Origin: CAVVSQ01 sp963848825
Lineage (GTDB): Bacteria > Planctomycetota > Planctomycetia > Gemmatales > Gemmataceae
Length of the DNA stretch: 64,000 nucleotides
Reading direction: 5' to 3'
NCBI GenBank assembly: GCA_963848825.1
Contig: CAWKFA010000009.1
Location: 434,001 to 498,000, forward strand
Shown: positions 30,364 through 38,667 of the stretch, one piece after another
How positions within the stretch are numbered: the first letter of the stretch is position 1
Layout of the letters: the number at the start of each line of letters is the position of its first letter
The notes under the pieces: model-generated
What the model saw: the letters and a program-made list of their open reading frames with translations, nothing else
Database searches by the model: none
Told to the model about the DNA's origin: nothing
Translations under genes and position numbers: made by a program

Positions 30364-30810
30364 TCACGACGCGAGTCTTTGCTCCTTGTTTGCTCCGGCC
30401 ATGTTCGGCGGCAGGTCGTTGCGCATTGGCAACGGGGCCTCGACGACATGTTCGACAAGAAAAACAAACGTCGCGAGTTGGAGGTGATCGCCGTCGTAGA
30501 GCGTCGCTTCCTGCATGCGCTCGCCGTTGACGAACACTCCGTTAAGACTGTTCAGGTCGTAAACGTGCCACTGTTGATTTTCAAAGGCCAGCCGGCAGTG
30601 ACGGCGGCTAATTTCCGGCAGTGCCAACCGGACCTCGGCCTGGGAATGCCGTCCGACAATGACCTCGGGCTTCCGTACCTCGACACGCAGACCGATGGGC
30701 TCCAGCACCAGCCGTAGCGGCACAAACCCCTCGGGAATAAGGTCCGGTATCGCGCAAGCCTTACCTTCCGCGAGACAACGCGCGTCTTCCATGACAAAAT
30801 CCTCCCCCAC
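30364..30810 (-). CDS. FHA-domain protein
   Basis: A 148-residue protein consisting mainly of one forkhead-associated domain, which binds phosphothreonine peptides. The domain runs from about residue 40 to 118: VIVGRHSQAEVRLALPEISR with the GRH motif, the ISRRHCRL motif, and LNSLNGVFVNGERM with the conserved SxNGxxVNG pattern. The ends are short and probably disordered; the start may be Met1 or Met7 (30792). No membrane segment is present, so it is cytoplasmic. Divergently transcribed from the aminotransferase. Planctomycetes encode many Ser/Thr kinases, and an adaptor role in such signalling is plausible but not shown here. Confidence 0.9.
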   Translation of the reverse strand: MGEDFVMEDARCLAEGKACAIPDLIPEGFVPLRLVLEPIGLRVEVRKPEVIVGRHSQAEVRLALPEISRRHCRLAFENQQWHVYDLNSLNGVFVNGERMQEATLYDGDHLQLATFVFLVEHVVEAPLPMRNDLPPNMAGANKEQRLAS

Positions 30811-31004
30811 CCCGATGTTAATCCGCCCCCATACGCGGCGGCTTATAACGAATGCCCTGGTTTTTGCAAAGAGTAGTCCCCTGTAAATTCCTCATTTTCA
30901 GAGGATGCCGCGAAACTCCGCCGCAGCTTGTTAAAATGGCCCCTTTTTCCCCCATTGCTAAGATGGTTTGTATTGCCCATTCGCGAACATTACGGGGAGC
31001 GGCC

Positions 31005-32123
31005 ATGCAAGAAAGTTGGATCGCGGAACGGATGCGCAGCATCGAGGTTTCAGGAATACGCAAGGTCTTCGATCTGGCAGCCAAGCTGAAGGACCCGGTC
31101 AACCTGAGCATCGGGCAACCCCATTTCCCGGTCCCCGAAGTCATCAAAAAAGCGGCCAAAGACGCCATCGACGCCAATCGCAATGGCTATACGGTCACCC
31201 AAGGCATCCCCGAGCTGCGCGGTAAGATTCAGGCAGCGCTAAAGGAGCGCTACCCCGAGCACCACGAGCGCGAGGTCTTTCTGACGAGTGGAACCAGTGG
31301 CGGGCTCGTCCTGGCACTCGGTTGCACGCTCAATCCCGGTGACGAGGTGATCATCTTCGATCCCTACTTCGTCATGTACCCGCACTTTATCACGATGGCG
31401 GGCGGCAAGTCGGTCGTTGTCGACACCTATCCGGATTTCCGCATTGATGTCGACAAGGTGGAGGCCGCCATCACGCCGCGCACCAAGGCCATTATTGTCA
31501 ACAGCCCGGCCAATCCAACGGGCGTCGTCCACGACAAAAACACGCTGCGCCAGTTGGCCGAACTCGCTCGTCGGCGCCAGGTCCTGCTCATGAGCGACGA
31601 GGTTTATCAGGCGTTCTGTTACGATGAGCCCTTTGCCAGCCCGGCGAGCTGGAATGAGGACGCCCTGGTCTTTGACGGCTTCAGCAAGGCTTATGGCATG
31701 ACTGGCTGGAGACTTGGCTATTGCCATGGTCCGCGCCGCCTGATCGAAGAGATGATCAAGCTGCAGCAGTTTACTTATGTTTGCGCGCCCAGCATCGTGC
31801 AGGTGGCGGGCGTCGCGGCGTGGGATTACGACATCTCCGGCATCGTGAGCGATTACCAACGCAAACGTGACCACCTGGTGGCCGGGCTCAAAGACAGCTA
31901 CGAAATGGTTGTTCCCGGCGGCGCCTTTTATCTCTTTCCCAAGGCTCCGTGGGGCACCGGCAGCGAGTTTGTGGCCGAGGCCATCCGCAACAACTTACTC
32001 ATCATCCCGGGCAATACTTTCAGCCGGCGCGATACCCATTTCCGCATCAGTTACGCCGCCAGCGACGCCACGCTCGACCGGGGCATCGACATCTTGCGAA
32101 AGTTAGCGCGGCAGGCGGGATAA
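31005..32123 (+). CDS. PLP-dependent aminotransferase class I/II (aspartate-aminotransferase-like)
   Basis: A 372-residue fold-type I aminotransferase. ATG 31005 is chosen because the conserved start RMRSIEVSGIRKVFDLA follows and a GGGGAGC element precedes it. Typical motifs are NLSIGQPHFPVPEVI, NGYTVTQGIPELR, TSGTSGGLVLAL (phosphate-binding), FDPYFVMYPHF, NSPANPTGVVH, LMSDEVYQAFCYD, and FDGFSKAYGMTGWRLGYCHG with the PLP-binding lysine at about residue 228. The C-terminus has GNTFSRRDTHFRISYAASD with the carboxylate-binding arginine. Substrate choice among aspartate, alanine or others cannot be settled from sequence alone. Confidence 0.92.
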   Translation: MQESWIAERMRSIEVSGIRKVFDLAAKLKDPVNLSIGQPHFPVPEVIKKAAKDAIDANRNGYTVTQGIPELRGKIQAALKERYPEHHEREVFLTSGTSGGLVLALGCTLNPGDEVIIFDPYFVMYPHFITMAGGKSVVVDTYPDFRIDVDKVEAAITPRTKAIIVNSPANPTGVVHDKNTLRQLAELARRRQVLLMSDEVYQAFCYDEPFASPASWNEDALVFDGFSKAYGMTGWRLGYCHGPRRLIEEMIKLQQFTYVCAPSIVQVAGVAAWDYDISGIVSDYQRKRDHLVAGLKDSYEMVVPGGAFYLFPKAPWGTGSEFVAEAIRNNLLIIPGNTFSRRDTHFRISYAASDATLDRGIDILRKLARQAG

Positions 32124-32230
32124 CCAGGGCAGGCCGGCTCCCATGCTCGCCATTTGACAGCGGCAGGGGAGTGGCCTACGCTTCTGGTGGAACATCCGGG
32201 CCGGGGCCGGAACAGAGAACCGAGGACATA

Positions 32231-32596
32231 ATGTCGCAATTCGCCGCGGCGCTAGTGCAGCCACTGTCGCAGGGAGCGCTTGCCGATTTCGACCGGCGCT
32301 TCGCCGTTCGTCATGCCGTCAGCATGGAAGCCTTATCCCGTCCGCTGGACGGCCAGGATGCCATCTGGTGGGGGGCGACGGTGCGCGATCTATCGGCCAC
32401 GGGGATAGGGTTAACCCTGTGCTTTCCTTTCAGAGCCGGGACATATCTCGCCATCGATCTCCAAAACCCCAGCGGCGCCAGCCAGTCCCTGCTCACGCGG
32501 GTGGTTTATGCCCGCGACCAGGTCGACGGCACCTGGCACATTGGCTGCGAGTTTGTCAAACGGTTATCCGAAAGCGAAATGGACTTGCTGATTTAG
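32231..32596 (+). CDS. PilZ-domain-like protein
   Basis: A 121-residue protein with features of a PilZ domain, the c-di-GMP receptor fold: the FDRRFAVRHAVS segment with paired arginines, VRDLSATGIGLTL (the DxSxxG motif), the AGTYLAIDLQN strand and a C-terminal WHIGCEFVKRLSESEM. ATG 32231 is preceded by GAGGA. It lies 107 bases after the aminotransferase. Whether it binds c-di-GMP depends on the RxxxR motif, here RRFAVR, which is near consensus. It probably acts as an adaptor or as a regulator of surface polysaccharide or motility, by analogy only. Confidence 0.75.
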   Translation: MSQFAAALVQPLSQGALADFDRRFAVRHAVSMEALSRPLDGQDAIWWGATVRDLSATGIGLTLCFPFRAGTYLAIDLQNPSGASQSLLTRVVYARDQVDGTWHIGCEFVKRLSESEMDLLI

Positions 32597-32830
32597 TGCC
32601 GTTCCGTTCGCTCCCGCCCACCCTCTTTTCCGCTATCTTCGCCTTGCCGAATTCTCATCCTGGGCGACCACGTTACCTGCCAGATGGCAATACGTGAAAA
32701 GTCTAAAAAAAATTAAGAATTGATGAACATTTTCTTTTGTTTCGGCCCACCGCTTGGTATAACTGGTGTACGCAGAGAAGGTGGCACTCGCGACCATTCA
32801 CCGCCTCTCCCAGAAATATCGAGGCCCGGT

Positions 32831-33325
32831 ATGCAATTCCAGTTCGATATCGCATCCCAAAACCCGACGGCCCCCCAGGCCGGGACACCAACGCCTGCGC
32901 AGCCAGGCGAGGTAAATACCGACCTTTTACGGCAGATCTTGGATTTGCAGCGTGATCAGCTGGCACAGATTCTTCAGGTTCAACGGGAACACCTGGCCCT
33001 CGCGAAAAACATGGCGCAGGACAACAATGCCCGCTGGCGCACCCTGCTAGGTCGGTGGCAAAAAGACCTTCCCGACCTCATGGATTACTGCAAACAGGCG
33101 TACCCTGCTCTGGAACGGGCTTATGTACATATGATTGCCGCCATGGTGCAGGAAGTCAGCGAAAAGGACCATGACGACCTGGACAATGAGTTCACCGTGC
33201 AGGATTTTCTCGACCGCTACGGCATGCGCCTGGGCCAGCTTGGCCATATGGTCCACGTGATCGGCTCAATTGCCGAGGCCGCCAACCAAAGCGAAACGGC
33301 GGGGGCTCCCAACGAAGGGCCCTGA
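32831..33325 (+). CDS. Unknown conserved-looking cytoplasmic protein with coiled coil
   Basis: Not recognised. The 164-residue product starts at ATG 32831. The first 30 residues are proline/alanine-rich, followed by a strong amphipathic helix (LLRQILDLQRDQLAQILQVQ, then REHLALAKNM) likely to form a coiled coil. The second half is acidic and helical (MVQEVSEKDHDDLDNEF, DFLDRYGMRLGQL). No signal peptide or membrane segment is present. A clear terminator follows, so it is the last gene of its transcript. It may be a structural or adaptor protein; function unknown. Confidence 0.7.
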   Translation: MQFQFDIASQNPTAPQAGTPTPAQPGEVNTDLLRQILDLQRDQLAQILQVQREHLALAKNMAQDNNARWRTLLGRWQKDLPDLMDYCKQAYPALERAYVHMIAAMVQEVSEKDHDDLDNEFTVQDFLDRYGMRLGQLGHMVHVIGSIAEAANQSETAGAPNEGP

Positions 33326-33347
33326 AGCCACATCCAAATAATCCTTC

Positions 33348-33406
33348 GCATCCCGCGCATACCGAAAGCTTCTTTCTTTCGACGTTCGCGGGATGCTTTA
33401 GTTTTT
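33348..33406 (+). terminator. Rho-independent terminator after the coiled-coil protein gene
   Basis: The perfect ten-base arms GCATCCCGCG (33348-33357) and CGCGGGATGC (33387-33396) are followed by TTTAGTTTTTT. A smaller inner pairing, CGAAAG with CTTTCG, strengthens the fold. Confidence 0.85.
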
Positions 33407-33592
33407 TCCCCCATTTTTGACAGGTTCGCCCCAAAGCGTAAGAGCGTCATGATCTTTGCCGGATACATGGAATCGGCATTTGGCGCGGGTTTTTGAGTGG
33501 CCGCGCTTTGCTCCGCGGGCGAAACTGGCGCATTATCTTAAAGCTTTGCCACATCGTCTTTCCGGAACTTTCACAGAGAAGAGGGTAAGGAC

Positions 33593-33955
33593 ATGGTCCG
33601 CGCACGTCTCGCTTATCTGGCGGTAGGGAGCGGTCTCCTGCTGGCGTCGGGTTGTGCTTCGATGCACGAAAACGAATGTCACAACGGAGGCTGGTTCAGC
33701 AAGTTCAAACTCACTTCGCGGACTTCAGCCACAGCGACAGCGGCGGCCCCCTGTGAGTGCGAGGGAAGCATGGGGGTTCCTAGCATGGATAGTCCTGGCA
33801 TGATGGTGCCCCCCAACGCTTTCATGCCGCCGCCCGGCGCCTACACCGCTCCGCCCATGATGATGACCAACCCCCCTGCTGGCACACAACCGCCGCGCGT
33901 GGTGCCGATCCCGCAACAGCAGGCGAACCCGTCGCCGTATAGCCCACAGCAGTGA
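33593..33955 (+). CDS. Proline/methionine-rich lipoprotein
   Basis: A 120-residue protein with a lipoprotein signal: MVRARLAYLAVGSGLLLASGC, lipobox LASG-C at Cys21. It continues CASMHENECHNGGW, with a few more cysteines (CECEG), then becomes low-complexity, rich in Pro, Met, Ala and Gln (MMVPPNAFMPPPGAY, PPMMMTNPPAG, IPQQQANPSPYSPQQ). It should be attached to a membrane facing the periplasm. Such small disordered lipoproteins are frequent in planctomycetes; function is unknown. Its 3' end overlaps the apparent extended end of trpA on the other strand. Confidence 0.72.
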   Translation: MVRARLAYLAVGSGLLLASGCASMHENECHNGGWFSKFKLTSRTSATATAAAPCECEGSMGVPSMDSPGMMVPPNAFMPPPGAYTAPPMMMTNPPAGTQPPRVVPIPQQQANPSPYSPQQ

Positions 33956-34793
33956 TGCCGGGTCCGTTACTTTTCAGCGGGACTGTGGAGCGCGCGCTAA
34001 TCAATTCCGCCGCCTGGGCGGCAAGCGCGCGCAGCACCTCCTCCGTTGACTTGGGGCCGATCTCCCCCAGATGGCGCACCAGGGCGCTGCCGACGATGAT
34101 GCCGTCAGCGGCGTCGCGAAGCTGCTGGACATGTTCGGGTTTGCTGATTCCGAAGCCGACGCATAGTGGCAGCTTCGTTTGGGACCGAAACCATTTGAGT
34201 TGTTCAAGAAGCTGCGGCGGTATCACGGCGCGAGCGCCGGTGATCCCCACAACGCTGACACAATACAGGAACCCGCTCGACAATTGGGCGATACGCTGGG
34301 CCCGCTCACGCGTCGTGGTCGGCGTAACCAGTTGAATTAATTTAAAATCTTCGCGCGGCACATAATTCGGCAAGCGCTGCTGTCTCTTCCAGGGGCAAAT
34401 CAGGAACGATGGCGCCGCTAAAACCCGCGCCCAGCGCCTGGCTGATAAACCGGGCGGGCCCGCGGTGGTGTACCAAGCTATAAGAAACCATGGCCACCAG
34501 CGGCACTCCGCCCGTGGTACCTGCTTGCGTGGCGTTTTTGAAAGCCGCGAAGATATCGTCCACGCGCACGCCTTTTTGCAGGCGCGCGTATAGGACGCCT
34601 GGATAACGCTGCCGTCGGCGATGGGGTCACTGTAGGGAAAGCCGATCTCAACAATCGACGCGCCCAGGGCGGCCAGCGTGTTGACGATTTTCAGGGTGGT
34701 GGCCAGGTCGGGATCGCCGGCAGTGATAAACGGAATAAAGGCTTTCCGCCGGCTGGCCTGCAATCGTTGAAATACGGAGTCGATGGCATTCAT
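33822..34793 (-). CDS. trpA: Tryptophan synthase alpha chain, two compensating frame breaks and an overlong tail
   Basis: TrpA cleaves indole-glycerol phosphate and passes indole to TrpB. ATG 34793 shares its A with the trpB stop (TGATG), implying translational coupling; a TTG at 34796 is the other in-frame option. Catalytic Glu and Asp are in SIVEIGFPYSDPIADG. The frame leaves near 34590, where one base seems missing (YTRA should continue LQKGVRVDDIF), runs through GGVPLVAMVSYSLVHHRGPA and SGAIVPDLPLEE in the second frame, and returns near 34352 before REDFKLIQLVTPTT. Then come GFGISKPEHVQQL and GIIVGSALVRHLGE. Similarity ends near 33990 (AAELISAR). The remaining open frame to 33822 overlaps the lipoprotein gene and is probably not TrpA; a third error may have hidden a TAG at 33997. 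Confidence 0.88.
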   Translation of the reverse strand: MNAIDSVFQRLQASRRKAFIPFITAGDPDLATTLKIVNTLAALGASIVEIGFPYSDPIADGSVIQASYTRACKKACAWTISSRLSKTPRKQVPRAECRWWPWFLIAWYTTAGPPGLSARRWARVLAAPSFLICPWKRQQRLPNYVPREDFKLIQLVTPTTTRERAQRIAQLSSGFLYCVSVVGITGARAVIPPQLLEQLKWFRSQTKLPLCVGFGISKPEHVQQLRDAADGIIVGSALVRHLGEIGPKSTEEVLRALAAQAAELISARSTVPLKSNGPGITAVGYTATGSPAVAGSAPRAAVVCQQGGWSSSWAERCRRRAAA

Positions 34794-35992
34794 CAATCAA
34801 TGTCCTCGCCTTGCAGCCTGGCAACTTCGAAACAATCCTTGTCGCCGCGTCCCGAAAAACAGATGACGATCACGTCTTCCTTGCTCCGCGCGGCTGCCTG
34901 CCGCATGCCCTCGACAAGCGCATGCGCGGTCTCCAGCGCGGGTAAGATACCTTCCAGACGGCTACAAAGTGAAAATGCTCGCAACGCTTCAGTATCCCCG
35001 ACATGGGCATACTGGACGCGTCCTTTGTCTTTCCAATAGCTGTGTTCGGGCCCGACCGCGGGATAATCCAGGCCGGCGGAAATGGAATGGACGGGAGCCG
35101 TCTGGCCGTCGCCGTCTTGAAGAACGTAGCTGAACGACCCATGCAGTACGCCCGGCTTGCCAAAGCTGAGCGTCGCGGCATGGTCCCCCTCGGCGTTGCC
35201 GCGTCCCCCGGCTTCGACGCCTACCAGCGCGACGCTCCCGTCATTTACGAATGGATAAAACATGCCGGCCGAATTGCTGCCGCCGCCGACGCAAGCCACC
35301 ACGACATCGGGCAGGCGGCCAACCTGTTCCAGGCACTGACGGCGTGTCTCCTGGCCGATGACAGCTTGAAAATCGCGCACCATCGCGGGAAACGGATGAG
35401 GGCCGACCACGCTGCCGATGATGTAATGCGTATGTTCGACGGTAGCCATCCAGTCGCGCATGGCTTCGTTGATGGCGTCGCGCAAGGTACGGCTGCCGCT
35501 GGTCACCGTCACTACCTCACTGCCCAGCGCCCGCATTTTGAAGACGTTAAGTTTTTGCCGCCGAACGTCTTCCTCGCCCATGTAAACCTGGCACTTGAGC
35601 CCAAACAAGGCGGCCGCGGTCGCCGTGGCGACGCCATGCTGGCCGGCACCGGTCTCGGCGATGATGCGTGGTTTGCCCATGCGCCGCGCCAGGAGTGCCT
35701 GGCCGATGCTGTTGTTGATCTTGTGAGCGCCGGTATGATTGAGGTCTTCCCGCTTGAGAAAGATGCGTGCTCCGCCGGCTTCCCGGGTGAGCCGTTCGGC
35801 GAAATAGAGCGGACAGGGACGGCCGACGTAATCTTTCAAATAATAATCTAGCTGCTTTTGGAAATCGGGATCGGCGCGCGCCTGCTCGTAGTACTCCGTG
35901 AGCTGCCGGAGGGCGAACATCAATGTTTCGGGCACATAGCGTCCGCCATACGCGCCGAAACGCCCCTCTTGATCGGGCACGGTGGTGGTCAT
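34793..35992 (-). CDS. trpB: Tryptophan synthase beta chain
   Basis: Intact 399-residue TrpB, which condenses indole with serine using PLP. ATG 35992 is chosen because the family sequence starts soon after (GRFGAYGGRYVPETLM); the frame extends 116 codons upstream with no similarity. The PLP lysine is in HTGAHKINNSIGQALLAR. Other motifs are ETGAGQHGVATATAAALFGL, the GSRTLRDAINEAMRDW segment, VGGGSNSAGMFYPF, EAGGRG and SGLDYPAVGPEH-like SAGLDYPAVGPEHSYW. It overlaps trpA by one base, an operon of two. The mutM gene diverges from it. Confidence 0.96.
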   Translation of the reverse strand: MTTTVPDQEGRFGAYGGRYVPETLMFALRQLTEYYEQARADPDFQKQLDYYLKDYVGRPCPLYFAERLTREAGGARIFLKREDLNHTGAHKINNSIGQALLARRMGKPRIIAETGAGQHGVATATAAALFGLKCQVYMGEEDVRRQKLNVFKMRALGSEVVTVTSGSRTLRDAINEAMRDWMATVEHTHYIIGSVVGPHPFPAMVRDFQAVIGQETRRQCLEQVGRLPDVVVACVGGGSNSAGMFYPFVNDGSVALVGVEAGGRGNAEGDHAATLSFGKPGVLHGSFSYVLQDGDGQTAPVHSISAGLDYPAVGPEHSYWKDKGRVQYAHVGDTEALRAFSLCSRLEGILPALETAHALVEGMRQAAARSKEDVIVICFSGRGDKDCFEVARLQGEDID

Positions 35993-36106
35993 GAATTCTC
36001 TCTGTCGGCCCATAAAATAGTGAGAGCGTGACTCAGGCGCGACAAGGTGCGGGTCGCGCTGACGCGTTATAATGCTATTATCCGCAAAAAGAGAGGTCCG
36101 TCCACC

Positions 36107-36931
36107 GTGCCCGAGTTGCCCGAGGTTGAAACTGTTGTGCGCGACCTGCGTGGGCCGCTCGTCGGCCATTGTTTTGGCAAGGTAACCTGCGGGCCGCACG
36201 CCTTGCGCGGAGGCGCGCTTCATCCTGTGAAACAGTTCTGCCGGGGGAAACGAATTCTTGAAGTGACGCGGCGCGGCAAATGGATCATTATCGACCTCCG
36301 TGGACCGGTATTGCTGGTTCACCTGGGGATGACGGGACAACTAACAGTGACCGCGGCCAAGGCGCCACGGCAGGATCATACACACGTGGTTTGGGTGCTC
36401 GACGATGGCGACCAGGAACTACGCTTCCGCGACATCCGGCGTTTTGGCGGTGTTTATTGCTTTCCCTCACGCGCGGTGCTGGACGCCCATTTTGAAAAAA
36501 GCGGCATTGGCCCGGAGCCCTTCGACCTGGCGCCGGCCTATTGGCGCGCCTCCCTTGCCAAAACGAGCCGATCTCTGAAAGCGATCTTGCTGGATCAGCG
36601 CGTGCTGGCGGGCGTCGGAAACATCTATGCGGACGAGGCGCTTTTTGAAGCACGGCTGGCGCCCATGCTGCTTGGCAAGGAATTAACCGGGCGCCAGGCC
36701 GAGCGGCTCCGCCAGGCCATCGCCACGGTATTGCTGCGCGGCATTGCCAGGCGCGGCTCAAGTATTCGCAATTACGTGGGCGGCTCGGGACTGATGGGAC
36801 AATACCAGGAAGAATTCCGAACTTATGGTCGAACGGGGCTGCCCTGTCGCCAGTGCCGGACCGCGATAAAGCAGGTGCGGCTTGCGGGCCGCTCGACCCA
36901 TTTCTGCCCGAAATGTCAGAAACCAAGGTAG
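36107..36931 (+). CDS. mutM: Formamidopyrimidine-DNA glycosylase (Fpg/MutM)
   Basis: A bifunctional DNA glycosylase/AP lyase that removes 8-oxoguanine and other oxidised purines. It starts at GTG 36107, giving PELPEVETVVRDLRG with the catalytic N-terminal proline and glutamate. Further features are GKRILEVTRRGKWI with the conserved lysine, VLLVHLGMTGQL, LRFRDIRRFGG, the H2TH region LLDQRVLAGVGNIYADEALF and the C-terminal zinc finger with CRQC and CPKC. The 274-residue length is normal. It is divergent from trpB, with a 114-base spacer, and lies 63 bases before the heme-domain kinase. Confidence 0.95.
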   Translation: MPELPEVETVVRDLRGPLVGHCFGKVTCGPHALRGGALHPVKQFCRGKRILEVTRRGKWIIIDLRGPVLLVHLGMTGQLTVTAAKAPRQDHTHVVWVLDDGDQELRFRDIRRFGGVYCFPSRAVLDAHFEKSGIGPEPFDLAPAYWRASLAKTSRSLKAILLDQRVLAGVGNIYADEALFEARLAPMLLGKELTGRQAERLRQAIATVLLRGIARRGSSIRNYVGGSGLMGQYQEEFRTYGRTGLPCRQCRTAIKQVRLAGRSTHFCPKCQKPR

Positions 36932-36994
36932 GCAACCGTTCCCTCTCCGCTGTACAATCTGCTCCGTTGATTCCTTGCTAACGCCCGGGGGCCC

Positions 36995-38645
36995 ATGTCC
37001 TATCGAGCTTTCAAACGTCTGCTCGGCGAAACCAGCCTCGAACGGAAATGCCGTTTCCTTTTTGGCGCCGCCATTCTGATCCTGATTACGCTCAGTTTTT
37101 GGCTCTATGCCTATCAGACGGAAGCGCCTCGCCAACGATCAGGCCGTCAACACCTGCCGGTTGCTCGTCAACCCAAGCCTGGCGCGTGTTCATCTGGAGA
37201 AAACCGTCGCTAATCCCCAAGCGAACCCAGCCGCGGACGAGGTCAAGGCGGCGTTCAACATGGTCGATCCCGGCAAGGACTACCAGTACAACATCATCAT
37301 CGAAAAAGGCAACATCGGCAGCTTCGAACGGGACCTCTTTCGCGTTTTTCGCAAGGACCCTGAAGAACGCAACGAGGACATCCGCGAACGCCCCAACGAG
37401 CAGGTCCTGGTCTATTCAGCCCCCATCCTGGCTAACAAATCTTGCCTGGAGTGCCATACCACGGCGGAAAAGGGCGCGCTGCTGGGCATCATGCAAATTC
37501 GCATGCCGACCAAGGCTATCCTGGACGGCGTTCACTGGAACCGGGCCATCTTGATGGGAACGGCGCTCGCCACCGCGCTCCTCATCATGACCGGCAGCTG
37601 GATCATCGTCCGCTACATCATCGTCAAGCCCGTCAAGCACCTGAAGGAAGTCTCCGACGCTATTTCGGCCGGAGAACTGAACGTGCGCAGCGAAATTCAA
37701 ACCGGCGATGAATTCGAAGACCTCAGCCATGCCTTCAACCGCATGCTCCGGAATTTGGTGAGCATGCAGGACCAATGGCGCAAGGTGAACGCCGACCTGG
37801 ACCGCAAGGTCGATGAGTTGGCGCAGGCCAACATGGCCCTGTTCGAATCCAATCGCCTTAAAAGCGACTTTTTGGCCACCATGAGTCACGAGTTGCGCAC
37901 GCCCCTGAGCAGCATCCTCGGCTTCAGCGACGTGCTCCTCTCCAGCGAACCCCTCAGCGACAAACAAGCACGCTGGGCGCACAACATCCAATCAAGCGGC
38001 CAAAAACTACTGGCCCTTATCAACGACATTCTTGACCTGGCCAAAATTGAAGCGGGTAAAATGCAAGTGCGCGTCGAGGAATTCAGCCTGCAGGACGTGT
38101 GCGAAGGCTTGCTCAATATGTTTCGGCAAATGGCGGACAAAAAGAACATCGACCTGCGCGGCCAGATCGACACCGCCATTCCGGCTTTACGCCAAGATAT
38201 CACCAAATTGCAACAAATCTTGCAAAACTTGCTGTCCAATGCAGTCAAGTTCACTCCCCAGGGAGGGCGTGTCTCCCTCAAGGCAGAGGCGGACGCGGGC
38301 TTCCTTATATTGACGGTAGCGGATACCGGAGTTGGCATCGCGCCCGAGGAACAGGAGCTAGTGTTTCAAAAATTTCGTCAATCCGGCAATCCGTTGACGC
38401 GGGAGCACGCGGGCACCGGCCTGGGCCTGTCCATTGTTCGCGAACTCTCCAAGCTCCTGGGTGGCGAAATCACGGTCCAGAGCGAATTGGGCCGTGGCAG
38501 CACATTTACGGTGCGCCTCCCCCTGCAACTAAGTGAAGAACCAAGGCTAGAGTTCGACCTCGCCGACGAACGTGTCGATCTTTCCAAGGCGCAACGTGTT
38601 GACGTCCGGCTCTACGCCAGCAAGGAACCGCAGGTGCAAAAGTAA
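36995..38645 (+). CDS. Histidine kinase with heme-binding Tll0287-like (DUF3365) sensor, one frame break
   Basis: A membrane kinase of about 549 residues. The first membrane segment is FLFGAAILILITLSFWLYAY. The frame breaks near 37120: LYAYQTE continues, one base displaced, as RLANDQAVNTCRLLVN. The extracytoplasmic domain resembles Tll0287/DUF3365 heme-binding sensors: DYQYNIIIEKGN, VLVYSAPILANKSCLECHTT with the c-type motif CLECH, and GALLGIMQIRMPT. The second membrane segment (MGTALATALLIMTGSWIIV) leads to HAMP, the H-box FLATMSHELRTPLSSILG, then the N-box LQNLLSNAVKFTPQGG, G1 DTGVGIAPEEQE and G2 AGTGLGLSIV. A heme-bound covalent cofactor would allow redox or gas sensing. No partner regulator is adjacent; recG follows. 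Confidence 0.9.
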
Positions 38646-38667
38646 CGGGCGTTTCGGGATTTTTCAC

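Noticed and set aside
32597..32830. Extra ORF between PilZ and coiled-coil genes
   Set aside because: Frames are short and start in AT-rich spacer; the downstream protein has a better start at 32831.
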